The notes under the pieces: model-generated | The model's input: only the letters and a program-made list of their open reading frames with translations | Told to the model about the DNA's origin: nothing | Database searches by the model: none | Part shown: positions 1 through 8,209 of the stretch, in pieces | Layout of the letters: every line of letters starts with the position of its first letter | Numbering within the stretch: position 1 is the stretch's first letter | Program-made: the position numbers and the translations under genes | DNA from: Corallococcus sp. EGB | GTDB lineage: Bacteria > Myxococcota > Myxococcia > Myxococcales > Myxococcaceae | Length of the DNA stretch: 64,000 nucleotides | Assembly: GCF_019968905.1 (NCBI RefSeq) | Contig: NZ_CP079946.1 | Coordinates: 6,483,356-6,547,355 of the forward strand | Reading direction: 5' to 3'

Positions 1-3000
1 CGCTCCTCCGTCAGGGCCGCGCCAGACGCGGGGACGAGCCACGCCACCGTGGGCGGGCCATCCGGCAGCAACACGCGGGTGAGGGCTTGTTCCGTGGCCT
101 TGCCTGAGGCGTCCACCGCGCGAGCGGAGAAGACCAGGGGCTTGGACCCGGACGCGAGCGTCGGCAGCAGGACGGACACGGACGCGGTGACGAAGCTGCC
201 GGGCGTAATGGTCGGCAGCGTCAGCGGCGTGTCCCCCAGGCGCGCCTCGAGCGACTTCACCTGCCCGTCGTCGCTGGCCTGCAGCACCAGTTCCACGGTG
301 GAGCCCGCGACGCACGTGGCGTCATCCGGGGTGTTCTTCAAGGTCATCGTCAGCCGGGGCGCTTCACGGTCCACCTTCTCCTGCACTTGGAGCGTTACCG
401 CCGTGTCTGCGTGGTTGCCGGCGGGGTCGTAGGCGCGCGCGGCGAGGGCGTGCGAGCTCTTGGGGGCCAGCGAGGAGGGCAGTGTCACGGTGCCCGCATA
501 CGTGCCCACGTACTCACGCCTCAGCAGCACGGTGCCCGGGCCGAGCGGATCCGGGGTCCTCACCTCGTCGAAGCGCTCCTCGACGTTCTGCAGCAGGACC
601 GGCGGTGACAGCGGGCTGCCATCCAGGAGAAGCTCCACGGAGGACACCCTCACGTCATCCCGTGTCTCCACGCGAAGCCCCAGTGAGCCCCCAGCCGCTA
701 CCTCCACGGTGTTGGACGTAGGAGCCACCCGGCTCACGCGGGGCGGCTGGACGTCGCGCGTCACGGCCAGGGTGACCGTACCCGCGTCCGAGTCCTGCTT
801 CGCCGTGTCCCGCGCGATGACCCCCACCGTGGCGGGCTGGCCCAGGTGGATGATGGGCGCGCGCACCACCACCGTCTGTGGCTGAGTGACGTCGCGAGCC
901 GCGCCCGCAGCGGGCAGCGTCCCCTGCGGGATGCCGCCGGAGACGCCCACCCAGCCGATGACGCCGACGTCATCGCTGAGCGACACCGTCACGCGCACGT
1001 CCTCGCCTTCCTTGTAGGGACTCCCCGGCGGAGGGGCGAGCACCGTCACGGACGGGGGCGCATCCTGGACCACGCGAACGGTCAAGCTCCGCTCAGCGGT
1101 GCGGGCCGGAGACCCCAGGTCCGAGGCCACGGCGCGCAAAGTCACGTCCTGGTTCACGTCCGCCGAGGACAGCGGTACCTGGAAGGTGAAGACCTGGTAG
1201 AGCCCCTGCCCGGTGCCCTTGGTGAGATGGCCCACGCGCGTCGAGCCGCGGTACAGGTCCACCGACGAGAGCCCGACGTTGTCGGACGCCATCACCTCCA
1301 CGCTCAACGAGGAGCCGGAGAAGACCCGCGCGCCTTCCGAGGGCGACCGGAAGCCCACGAGCGGGGCTTGGTCGTCCTCGATCAATACCAGGCTCCGGGT
1401 CACCTCGGCCGTCTGGCCGCCGGAGTCCATGGCCACCGCGCGGAGCACCTCCGTGCGAGCGGCGCCCGTCAAGAGCAGTTCGAAGCGGTACGGCGCGGCC
1501 TTCAGGGTCGCGACCGGCGTGCTGCCCGTGCCCAGGAAGAGCTCCACCTGCGTCACGGACACGTCGTCCGCCGCGTTGACGAGCACCTCCAGCCGCGTGC
1601 CCAGCGTCGCGGTGGTCCCGGCGAGCGGACGCACGAACGCGACCGTCGGGCCGCTGTCCGCATTGGACTGGAACCAGACCTCCGGGGCGATGCCTATGTT
1701 GCCGGAGGCGTCCGTCGCATGCACCCGCAGGGAGTGCCTGCCCAGTGACGAGATGGACGTCTTGGGAATGATGAAGTGGGAGATGAACGACCCCACAGCG
1801 GTGCCGTTGCGCGCCGGGGCGGAGTCCGTGAACACAGGCTCGACCTTGGAGTCGAGGAAGAGCTCCACCTTCCGCACGCCGACGTCATCCTGGCCGGCCA
1901 CGGTGACGAGCAGGTCCTGCGTGGCGACCACGGAGGCGTTCATCAGCGGAGTGACGATGGACACCGCCGGCGGCAGCAGGTCCGGAGACACGGTCACGTT
2001 GCGCGTCGCCGTCGTCTCCATGCCGGTCGAGTCGCGCGCCACGGCCTTGATGACCAGGGTCTTGCCGACGGCGCCCTCGGGCACGAGCGCCGCCGCTTCG
2101 TAGGGGGGCGCACTGGCCACGCCCGCGAGCACGTTGTCCACGTACCAGCTCACCCTCATGGGCGGCGGCGAGTCATCCAACACGTCGGCCGTCAGCAACA
2201 GGCGCGATCCCGCGAGGACGGGGTCGGAGGCGCCGGGGCTGACGATATTGACCTGCGGTGGGCGGTCCGCCTTGAGCTTCGCCGTGAAGGCCACCGTGCG
2301 CGTGTTTCCGCCCACGTCGATGGCCTGCACCTCCACCTGTACGGGCTCCTCCAGCGGCGATGCGGGAGGCGTCCATTGGAAGGAGAAGTCCGCGGAGCCC
2401 GACGGGGGACCTTCGAAGGAGTCCTTCACGAGCCGCGTGGTGGCGACGACGGCCCCCCGCACGAGGAGCCGCACGTCCACGCCGAACGCCAGGGCGTCAT
2501 CCGCCACAGCGCCGCTCACGGTGAAGGGCGCCCCCGCGGTGACGTCCACGGGGGACCGGGCAGGCGTCTTCAGGGTGACGAGCGGCGCGGAGTCCGCCGC
2601 GACGCGGACCGGCAAGGCCTGTACCGGCACCGGGGCACCCGCGCCGTCCACTGCTTCCGCACGGAGGATCATGCCTGTTCCCGCCGCTGTCAGAGGGGGA
2701 ATGAAGGTCACCTCCCAGAACGGCACCAGCAGTTGGATCGCACCGCCCTTCTCCGTTGTCGTCGAGCGGACCTCCACGCGGGGCGCGGACGCCTGCCCCA
2801 GGGGCGCACCATCCACGGTGAAGCGGACGGACTGGAAGTCGCTCGCGGTCAGGCCTCCGGCCTTCCAGTCGCCGCTCGTCACGCGGAGTGTCTGGGGCAG
2901 GCCGGCGATCAACACCTGACCCGCCGTGGGAGCGTCGTATACGACGATGCGGCTGCTGGGCGCCGGAGCTGCCGTCACCGGGATGCGCAGCTCGGAGGAG

Positions 3001-4577
3001 GGGGCCTCCTGGTTGGCGGTGTCCACCGCGACTGCGCTCAGCACCAGGATGGAGCCCGCCGTGGGGGGCGCCTTGATCTGGAAGGTGAACGGCGCGGTGG
3101 TGTCCGTCACCGTGGGCACGCCATTGACGCGGAGCTCCACCCGCGCCACGCCCACATCGTCGGTGGCCACGGCCTTCACTTCCACCTCACCGCCGGCCGC
3201 CACGGACGCGGGCGCGATCAGCTTGACTTGCGGTAAGGCGTCCTGGACATCGACCCAGAGGGAGACCTCGGGCTGATCCGGGTACTTCGCGAACACGCGC
3301 GAAGGCTGGGCCTTGAGTCCGGTGACGCGCCCTTCCGCGGACACCTGGAGCCGCGTCGGGTCCTCCACGCGCCACTGGGTCCCCAGCGCTGACGCGGTGA
3401 GATCCACCCATTGCTGATTGGACAGCCGGCCTCGCAGCCGCAGTTGAAGCGTCCCTCCCACTCGATTAATCGCGGCGGAGGTCGCGGGCGGCGCGGGGGT
3501 GACCTCCAGGGCCTCAAGGGTCGCAGTAGAGTCCACGACCACGGGCACGGCCCTTGTAGCGCCCGCGTAGTGCACGCGCACCGTGGTCTCCCCGTTCGCT
3601 CGCGCCACGACCTGGCCATCGCGCGTGACCATGGCCACGCCCGGGTCGTCCGACTCATAGGTGGCGCCATTGCGCGCGCCACTGACATCCACTTCGCCCG
3701 CGATGGCGAAGACCGCCGTCACTTTCAGGGGCACCTGCTGCCCGAAGCCCTCCGCCAGGAGGAGCGGCGAGGGACTGGGGCGCAGGTCCAGGAGCGGATC
3801 AAAGGCCGTCGAATCCGTGAACTCCACGGTGGAGGTGTGCACCGTGCGCCCGAAGGCGTCCATCAGCGACACGTCCGCCACGACCACGCCATCCGGAGGA
3901 ATACGCTCCCCCTGGATCGGCACGGCGAACGCCACATGGCCCGGCGTGGCCAACCTCGGATAGGCAACGAGCCGGCGCCCCACCGCGAACGCGTGCGACT
4001 CGACCTCCGCCAGGTCGCCCTTCACCGTGCGCAGGAGGGCCGAAGATGCCCCCATCACGGTCAATTCCGCGCGTGCCACGCTGCCCTGGAAGGCCACGTC
4101 CACCAGCAACTGGCCGGTGTCCACGGACGCCCGAGCCCTCACCGCATCGGGAGCGAAGGCCGGGGGCGGAAAGGTGGCGCCGAAGGCGACCTGCGCCTGC
4201 GTGACGGTCGTTCCCTCGTCCGCCACCGGCGACGCGGTCACCTCCAGCTGGCCGTCCGCGGGGAACGGCTGTGACAGCGGGACGAGCACGTGAAAGGGAA
4301 CCGCGCCGGCCTGGTCGCGAGGAACCACCACGCGCGAGAGGTCGACGAAGACGCCCTTGGAGGCGGAGGTGCCCTTGAGGCCCACGACCACCTGTGACGC
4401 GGCGCCGTCGACGTCAAAGCCCAGTTCGACCGAGCGTGCCCCCTGCTGGAACGAGCGCAGGGGATGGATGGACGACACCGAGGACGCCGACTGTGCCAGG
4501 GCAAGGCCCGGCAGGGCGCAGCCCAATGCGAGAATCAGCGCCAGCGCCCGCAGGCGCGGTGTGGAGATACGCTCCAT
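1..4577 (-). CDS. Secreted multi-Ig-domain surface protein, 3' end outside window
   Basis: The reading frame opens at an ATG at 4577 behind a GGGGGAAG ribosome site and stays open for 1,525 codons to the window edge, so the C-terminus is missing. Residues 1-29 form a signal peptide ending ALA before QS. Around residues 300-380 there is a BIG2-like segment. From about residue 440 onward at least ten units of 90-130 residues repeat the pattern P-x-V-x-(I/L)-x-x-P, then DDVGV-x-x-VEL, as in bacterial Ig (Big_7-type) domains. It is probably exported and displayed as an adhesin or structural filament, which is inference from architecture only. It lies 28 bp downstream of a PPIase lipoprotein gene on the same strand, so the two are likely co-transcribed and the PPIase may help it fold. 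Confidence 0.85.
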   Translation of the reverse strand, partial: MERISTPRLRALALILALGCALPGLALAQSASSVSSIHPLRSFQQGARSVELGFDVDGAASQVVVGLKGTSASKGVFVDLSRVVVPRDQAGAVPFHVLVPLSQPFPADGQLEVTASPVADEGTTVTQAQVAFGATFPPPAFAPDAVRARASVDTGQLLVDVAFQGSVARAELTVMGASSALLRTVKGDLAEVESHAFAVGRRLVAYPRLATPGHVAFAVPIQGERIPPDGVVVADVSLMDAFGRTVHTSTVEFTDSTAFDPLLDLRPSPSPLLLAEGFGQQVPLKVTAVFAIAGEVDVSGARNGATYESDDPGVAMVTRDGQVVARANGETTVRVHYAGATRAVPVVVDSTATLEALEVTPAPPATSAAINRVGGTLQLRLRGRLSNQQWVDLTASALGTQWRVEDPTRLQVSAEGRVTGLKAQPSRVFAKYPDQPEVSLWVDVQDALPQVKLIAPASVAAGGEVEVKAVATDDVGVARVELRVNGVPTVTDTTAPFTFQIKAPPTAGSILVLSAVAVDTANQEAPSSELRIPVTAAPAPSSRIVVYDAPTAGQVLIAGLPQTLRVTSGDWKAGGLTASDFQSVRFTVDGAPLGQASAPRVEVRSTTTEKGGAIQLLVPFWEVTFIPPLTAAGTGMILRAEAVDGAGAPVPVQALPVRVAADSAPLVTLKTPARSPVDVTAGAPFTVSGAVADDALAFGVDVRLLVRGAVVATTRLVKDSFEGPPSGSADFSFQWTPPASPLEEPVQVEVQAIDVGGNTRTVAFTAKLKADRPPQVNIVSPGASDPVLAGSRLLLTADVLDDSPPPMRVSWYVDNVLAGVASAPPYEAAALVPEGAVGKTLVIKAVARDSTGMETTATRNVTVSPDLLPPAVSIVTPLMNASVVATQDLLVTVAGQDDVGVRKVELFLDSKVEPVFTDSAPARNGTAVGSFISHFIIPKTSISSLGRHSLRVHATDASGNIGIAPEVWFQSNADSGPTVAFVRPLAGTTATLGTRLEVLVNAADDVSVTQVELFLGTGSTPVATLKAAPYRFELLLTGAARTEVLRAVAMDSGGQTAEVTRSLVLIEDDQAPLVGFRSPSEGARVFSGSSLSVEVMASDNVGLSSVDLYRGSTRVGHLTKGTGQGLYQVFTFQVPLSSADVNQDVTLRAVASDLGSPARTAERSLTVRVVQDAPPSVTVLAPPPGSPYKEGEDVRVTVSLSDDVGVIGWVGVSGGIPQGTLPAAGAARDVTQPQTVVVRAPIIHLGQPATVGVIARDTAKQDSDAGTVTLAVTRDVQPPRVSRVAPTSNTVEVAAGGSLGLRVETRDDVRVSSVELLLDGSPLSPPVLLQNVEERFDEVRTPDPLGPGTVLLRREYVGTYAGTVTLPSSLAPKSSHALAARAYDPAGNHADTAVTLQVQEKVDREAPRLTMTLKNTPDDATCVAGSTVELVLQASDDGQVKSLEARLGDTPLTLPTITPGSFVTASVSVLLPTLASGSKPLVFSARAVDASGKATEQALTRVLLPDGPPTVAWLVPASGAALTEE

Positions 4578-4605
4578 GGGTACTTCCCCCTCTCCCGCCG
4601 GCACG

Positions 4606-5514
4606 TCAGGGACGCGCCGTGACCTCGACCTGCACGTCCGAACCACTTCGCAGCCGCGCACGCAGCGCATCGAACACCCTGCGCTGCCGTACCGGCGCCA
4701 CCCGCCCCTCGACCTCCGCCCGCACTTCCTCGAATGGCGGCATCCGCGCGGGACGCCGCTCCAGCAACTGCAGCACCGCGAACCCCTCAGCCGTCTCCAC
4801 CACCGGCGAGACCTGTCCCGGTGCCTGGAGGGCGAACGCAGCCGCCTCCATCTTTCGGTCCGGCAACTCACCGCGGGCGAACAGGCCCAGGTCACCTCCC
4901 CGCGCGCGCTCGGGCCCATCCCCGCTGGACTGCACCTGGGCGAGCGGCTCCTTCGCCTGGAGCCGCCTCGCGAACTGCTCCGCACGGCCGCGTGCCCGGG
5001 CCCGGTCCACCGCATTGCCCGGGTTCTCGAAGCGGGCCAGCACGCGCCCAAGGCGGAGCCGCTCCGGCTGCGCGAATTCGTCCCGATTGGCTTCGTACCA
5101 GGCGCGCAACTCCTGCTCACCTGGAGCGACAGCTGCCTTCGACTCGTCCGCAAGGAGCGCCTGAACGATGAGCCGCTCCTCCAATTCGCGCACCTGCCGG
5201 ACGATGTCCTCCCGGTTGGAGAGCCCGCGGCGCCGCGCCTCCTCCACCAGCAGCCGCTTGTCCACGAGCGACCACGCGAACTCCGTCTGACCGGCCTCGC
5301 TCCCGAACTGCTCACGTAGGGCCGGGGGAAGCCGTCGCGCCTCCCGATCCATCTCCTCCCGGGTGACGACGCCGCCGTCGAAACGCGCCACCACGCCGGG
5401 AGGAAGCGGCAGCCTGGACGCGGTGGGCGCCGGGACGTCGCCGGGTCGCCCCTCGCAGGAGCACAGCGCGAACAACAGGAGCGCGCCACGGAGGGCGCGA
5501 ACAGGCGATTGCAA
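4606..5514 (-). CDS. Parvulin-type peptidylprolyl isomerase lipoprotein (SurA/PrsA-like)
   Basis: The 302-residue product starts with a lipoprotein-like signal whose candidate lipid cysteine lies in LCSCEG; the cysteine at -2 is unusual. The N-terminal half is helical and SurA-like (a REEMDREARRLP segment and an ELEERLIVQALL segment). The C-terminal half has parvulin features: GGDLGLFARGELPD, then AAFALQAPGQVSPVVETAEG and FAVLQLLERRPA. Such proteins accelerate prolyl isomerisation and chaperone exported proteins in the periplasm. The gene is immediately upstream of the giant Ig-repeat gene on the same strand with a 28-bp gap. A related PPIase gene is divergent. The pairing suggests a dedicated foldase for the Ig-repeat protein, but that is inference. 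Confidence 0.85.
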   Translation of the reverse strand: MQSPVRALRGALLLFALCSCEGRPGDVPAPTASRLPLPPGVVARFDGGVVTREEMDREARRLPPALREQFGSEAGQTEFAWSLVDKRLLVEEARRRGLSNREDIVRQVRELEERLIVQALLADESKAAVAPGEQELRAWYEANRDEFAQPERLRLGRVLARFENPGNAVDRARARGRAEQFARRLQAKEPLAQVQSSGDGPERARGGDLGLFARGELPDRKMEAAAFALQAPGQVSPVVETAEGFAVLQLLERRPARMPPFEEVRAEVEGRVAPVRQRRVFDALRARLRSGSDVQVEVTARP

Positions 5515-5596
5515 AGGCTTCCTCTGAGGCGGTGAAGACTGGCGCAGTGTGCACGATCTGGCGTTTGAGCAGCAATACCAGGGGCCCCTGACTCGT

Positions 5597-5626
5597 TTGA
5601 ATTTCGCGCGCGCCCTTTGTTAGGGT
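5597..5626 (+). promoter_or_regulatory. Weak sigma70-like promoter candidate before the second PPIase gene
   Basis: TTGAAT at 5597-5602 is followed after 18 bp by TAGGGT at 5621-5626. The -10 match is poor. The 178-bp gap between the two divergent PPIase genes must hold both promoters; it also contains a 12-bp palindrome (CAGGGGCCCCTG) at 5579-5590. Confidence 0.3.
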
Positions 5627-5692
5627 TCGCGCCGACTCACTGCCGGGCGTTGGGGCCCAGGCTCGAGGAATTCCCGCCAGGATTTGTATTTC

Positions 5693-6649
5693 ATGAATAT
5701 CGCTAAAATCATTGCGACATCCACAACAGCCCTGTTGCTGCTGAATGCATGCAAGGGTTCAGGAACGTCTCAAGAGGGGAGCGCGAATGACCCAGTCGTG
5801 GCCCGGGTCGGTCCGGGCACCATCACGGCTAGTGAATTCCAAGCCAGAATGAACGAGCAGCCGCCCTTGATCCGTTCTCGCTATGGCTCGCTGGAAATGA
5901 AAAAGGAGTTCCTTGACACCCTCGTGCGCTTCGAGGTGCTGGCGCAGGAGGCCCGGCGTCAGGGGTTGGAGAAAGACCCTGAGTTCCAGGCCGCAGTGGA
6001 GAAACTGCTGGTCCAGCGGTGGGTCCAGAAGCAGGCCGCGAGCACAACGCCAACGCCGCCATCCGACGAAGAGGTGCGCAAGTATTATGAGGAACACCTT
6101 ACGGAATTTTCCCGGCCTGAGAAGGTGCGAGTCAGCCAGGTCTTTCTTGCTGCCGCAGAGGGAGACCCGAAGCGCGGGGCGGTGAAGGCGGAAGCCGACA
6201 AGCTGCTGGCGGACGTGCGCAAGCAGGACGCGGGGCCAGTGAAAACCGCCTTTGGGGAGCAGGTCCGGAAGCGTTCGGATGATGCGACATCGCGCGACGC
6301 GGGCGGGGACCTGGGGTTGCTGACCCGGGAGGAACTGGCGGCGAGATGGGGCCAGCCGATGGCGGACACGGCATTCGGCCTTCAGACGCTGGGCGAATTG
6401 GGGCTGGTGGCATCCCCCCGGGGCATGCATCTGCTGAAGCTCGTGGCCCGTCAGCCAGGCTTCTCGCAGACCGTGGAGCAGGTGAAGCCTCGCATCGAAA
6501 GCCGCCTCATGGCGGAAAAGCGCTCGAAGTCCATGGATGAACTGGTGGCCGGGCTGATGAGCAAGACGAAAGTGGAGGTCGACGACAAGGTGCTTGGAAG
6601 CCTTTCCGTTGACAAGGATGGCTTGGGAGTCGCGCAACCCTCGCCCTGA
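5693..6649 (+). CDS. Parvulin-type peptidylprolyl isomerase lipoprotein
   Basis: The 318-residue product begins MNIAKIIATS and has a good lipobox (LLNAC, then KG). I chose the ATG at 5693 rather than the in-frame TTG at 5684 because CCAGGA sits at the right distance upstream and the signal peptide is then of normal length. A SurA-like N-terminal region (FLDTLVRFEVLAQEARRQGL) is followed by a parvulin domain (RVSQVFLAA, GGDLGLLTREELA, AFGLQTLGELG). It is a diverged relative of the PPIase on the opposite strand, sharing order and motifs. It is likely an outer- or inner-membrane-tethered periplasmic foldase. Its closeness to the Ig-repeat operon suggests a shared client. Local base composition is slightly less GC-rich than in its neighbours. 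Confidence 0.85.
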   Translation: MNIAKIIATSTTALLLLNACKGSGTSQEGSANDPVVARVGPGTITASEFQARMNEQPPLIRSRYGSLEMKKEFLDTLVRFEVLAQEARRQGLEKDPEFQAAVEKLLVQRWVQKQAASTTPTPPSDEEVRKYYEEHLTEFSRPEKVRVSQVFLAAAEGDPKRGAVKAEADKLLADVRKQDAGPVKTAFGEQVRKRSDDATSRDAGGDLGLLTREELAARWGQPMADTAFGLQTLGELGLVASPRGMHLLKLVARQPGFSQTVEQVKPRIESRLMAEKRSKSMDELVAGLMSKTKVEVDDKVLGSLSVDKDGLGVAQPSP

Positions 6650-6755
6650 TGGAACTGGGGGCATGGATGGGCGCGATTCATCAAGCCATCACGTGAGCCC
6701 CCGCAGCCCCCGCGAGGCGGTGCCGCTCAGGCGCTGGAATATGCCATTGGTTCAA

Positions 6756-6947
6756 TCAGTCCTGGCCACCCCAACCAGTGCATCTCTCTGCGCAGTTCCA
6801 TTCTCGGAAGACGCCCGGAAATCGGGCCTTCAGGACACGTGCATCGGCAATGGAGAGCTCCAGCTCCGCGCATAGCCACATCAGGGACAGCACGGCCTGA
6901 TTCACGGCTCGGATGAATCCGTCGGTGGTCACGGGGCGAATCCGCAT
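6756..6947 (-). CDS. Possible small hypothetical protein
   Basis: This 63-codon frame encodes a helix-rich peptide (AVNQAVLSLMWLCAELELSI is its core) that reads like real protein rather than a shadow frame. Its start codon overlaps the start of the IS630 transposase remnant on the other strand, and I see no clear ribosome site. It could be a host gene cut by the element or noise. I do not recognise a family. Confidence 0.25.
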   Translation of the reverse strand: MRIRPVTTDGFIRAVNQAVLSLMWLCAELELSIADARVLKARFPGVFREWNCAERCTGWGGQD

Positions 6948-7479
6948 GAGCCGACTGGAGCCGAGGGAGGGACAGAGGAGCCAGCCGGAAGCGTGCTTTC
7001 GAACGACGGATGACCGCCGATTGCGCGACAGGTGCCAGGCAGTGCTGATAACCGCCCGGAGCTGTCCTCAGCAGCAGATTGCCGAGGACCTGGGGACGAC
7101 GACGCGCAATGTGCAGCGCTTCCTGGCTCGCTACCGCGCTGGTGGCCTGGCAGGGCTGAAGATTCAGTGGGCGACAGGCAAGACGCCTGTCATTCCAGAG
7201 CACCTGGCGCCCACCCTGCTGAATTGGATTCGTCAGGGCCGCCTGTCTTGCCTCAAGCGCGCGAACTGGACGCACGTCGCCCTGGCCGACTTTCTCCACC
7301 GGCAGACAGGCATTCGCGTGCGTGAGACGGCCATGGGCGACTTCTTCCGCCGCCATGGCATCCGGCTCCAGCGGCCCACCTACCGCTTTCTGAGCGCAGG
7401 CCCGGCTCGGCAGCAGCAAGGCCTGCGGGAGTTGAGCGGAAAAAACGCCTATCGCAGACGCAGCTATTGCCTTCCCTGA
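6946..7479 (+). pseudogene. Truncated IS630-family transposase (N-terminal HTH part only)
   Basis: The frame gives about 177 residues from the ATG at 6946 (MSRLEP), with an in-frame upstream ATG at 6913. It carries the typical IS630 N-terminus: a helix-turn-helix region (RCQAVLITARSCPQQQIAED, then TRNVQRFLARYRAGGLAGLK) and the second helical domain with LADFLHRQTGIRVRETAM and RRHGIRLQRPTYRF. Complete IS630 transposases are about 340 residues and have a DDE catalytic domain after this point. Here the frame ends at 7479 and no aspartate-rich catalytic motif follows in any frame. It is therefore an inactive remnant. I could not find terminal inverted repeats or the TA target duplication, so the element ends are unknown. 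Confidence 0.75.
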
Positions 7480-7803
7480 GGCAGGACTCGTTTTTTCATC
7501 CGGTTCTTGCGCCCACAAGGCCGAACGAAGCGAGCTCCTGCCCCTTCCCTCCTCCGCCAGTGCCTACTTACTCGCCAAGCCGTTCGAAGAGGCGCACCTG
7601 GCCGTGACACATGGCACAGGTCGCGTACCAGGAGAGAGTCATCCCCGGCTCCCGGTGGCGCCCACGTCCCACGCCAAGAGGTTCCTGTCCTCCCGGTCCA
7701 GGAGCCCCAAAAGCCGACGCCGCACTTTACCTTCTATCGCCACCGCGCCTCCTTTCGGCCGGGCAAGGTCGTCGGATGCGCAGCTTGCCTGACGTTCCGG
7801 CGC
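7480..7803. other. Stretch without a supportable gene next to the transposase remnant
   Basis: No frame shows credible coding sequence. A 24-codon minus-strand peptide at 7568-7642 happens to contain CAMCH. The region looks like debris left by the element insertion and decay. Confidence 0.4.
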
Positions 7804-8001
7804 TCAGGCCCGCGCTGCGTCGTCGTACGACACGCGCAGGCCGTCGTGCGTCACGGTGATGAACGGGCGGCCCATCCAGCCGCAGTGCGTGCAGACCGCG
7901 TTCGGACCGGTCGCGGTGACCCGCACCGGCAGGTCCGACTCGCACACGGGGCACCCGGCGGGCAGGGTGTACTCACGGGTCTGGGAGTGGACTTCGGTCA
8001 T
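7804..8001 (-). CDS. Small zinc-ribbon protein
   Basis: The 65-residue product has two cysteine pairs, CPVCES and CTHCGW, separated by 17 residues, the pattern of a zinc ribbon. The rest is a short N-terminal arm (MTEVHSQTREYTLP) and a beta-strand-rich tail (FITVTHDGLRVSYDD). Such small ribbons may bind nucleic acid or protein; no specific role can be assigned. It is transcribed away from the downstream phosphoesterase gene and sits beside the decayed transposase. Codon use and GC match the genome, so it appears intact and native. Confidence 0.65.
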   Translation of the reverse strand: MTEVHSQTREYTLPAGCPVCESDLPVRVTATGPNAVCTHCGWMGRPFITVTHDGLRVSYDDAARA

Positions 8002-8209
8002 GTCTTCAGGGGTAACGCAGCCGTGGACCTCCGCAAGCCTGGGCCCCTCCCCGCCGTCCCGTGAAACATTCAGCGAATGCCTGTCCGTCTGTCTTTCCGC
8101 TCCAACGGGCGCCCGTTCCCCTGCCTACTCCCGGATGCCTGTTTATCGGATGAACGTTGGACGATGAACGGTTGCGCCTGCGTCCCGAATGTCTCGGGCC
8201 GGAGGATGC

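Noticed and set aside
1213-3276. Long plus-strand frames of 260-490 codons across the first 4.6 kb
   Set aside because: They are shadows of the Ig-repeat gene on the minus strand, with Arg/His/Gly-rich or Ser/Thr-rich composition and no domain; the minus frame has a signal peptide and Ig units.
7568-7642. A 24-codon minus peptide with CAMCH, resembling a haem c motif
   Set aside because: Too short, no signal peptide, and in a region of transposon debris; the five-residue pattern is expected by chance.
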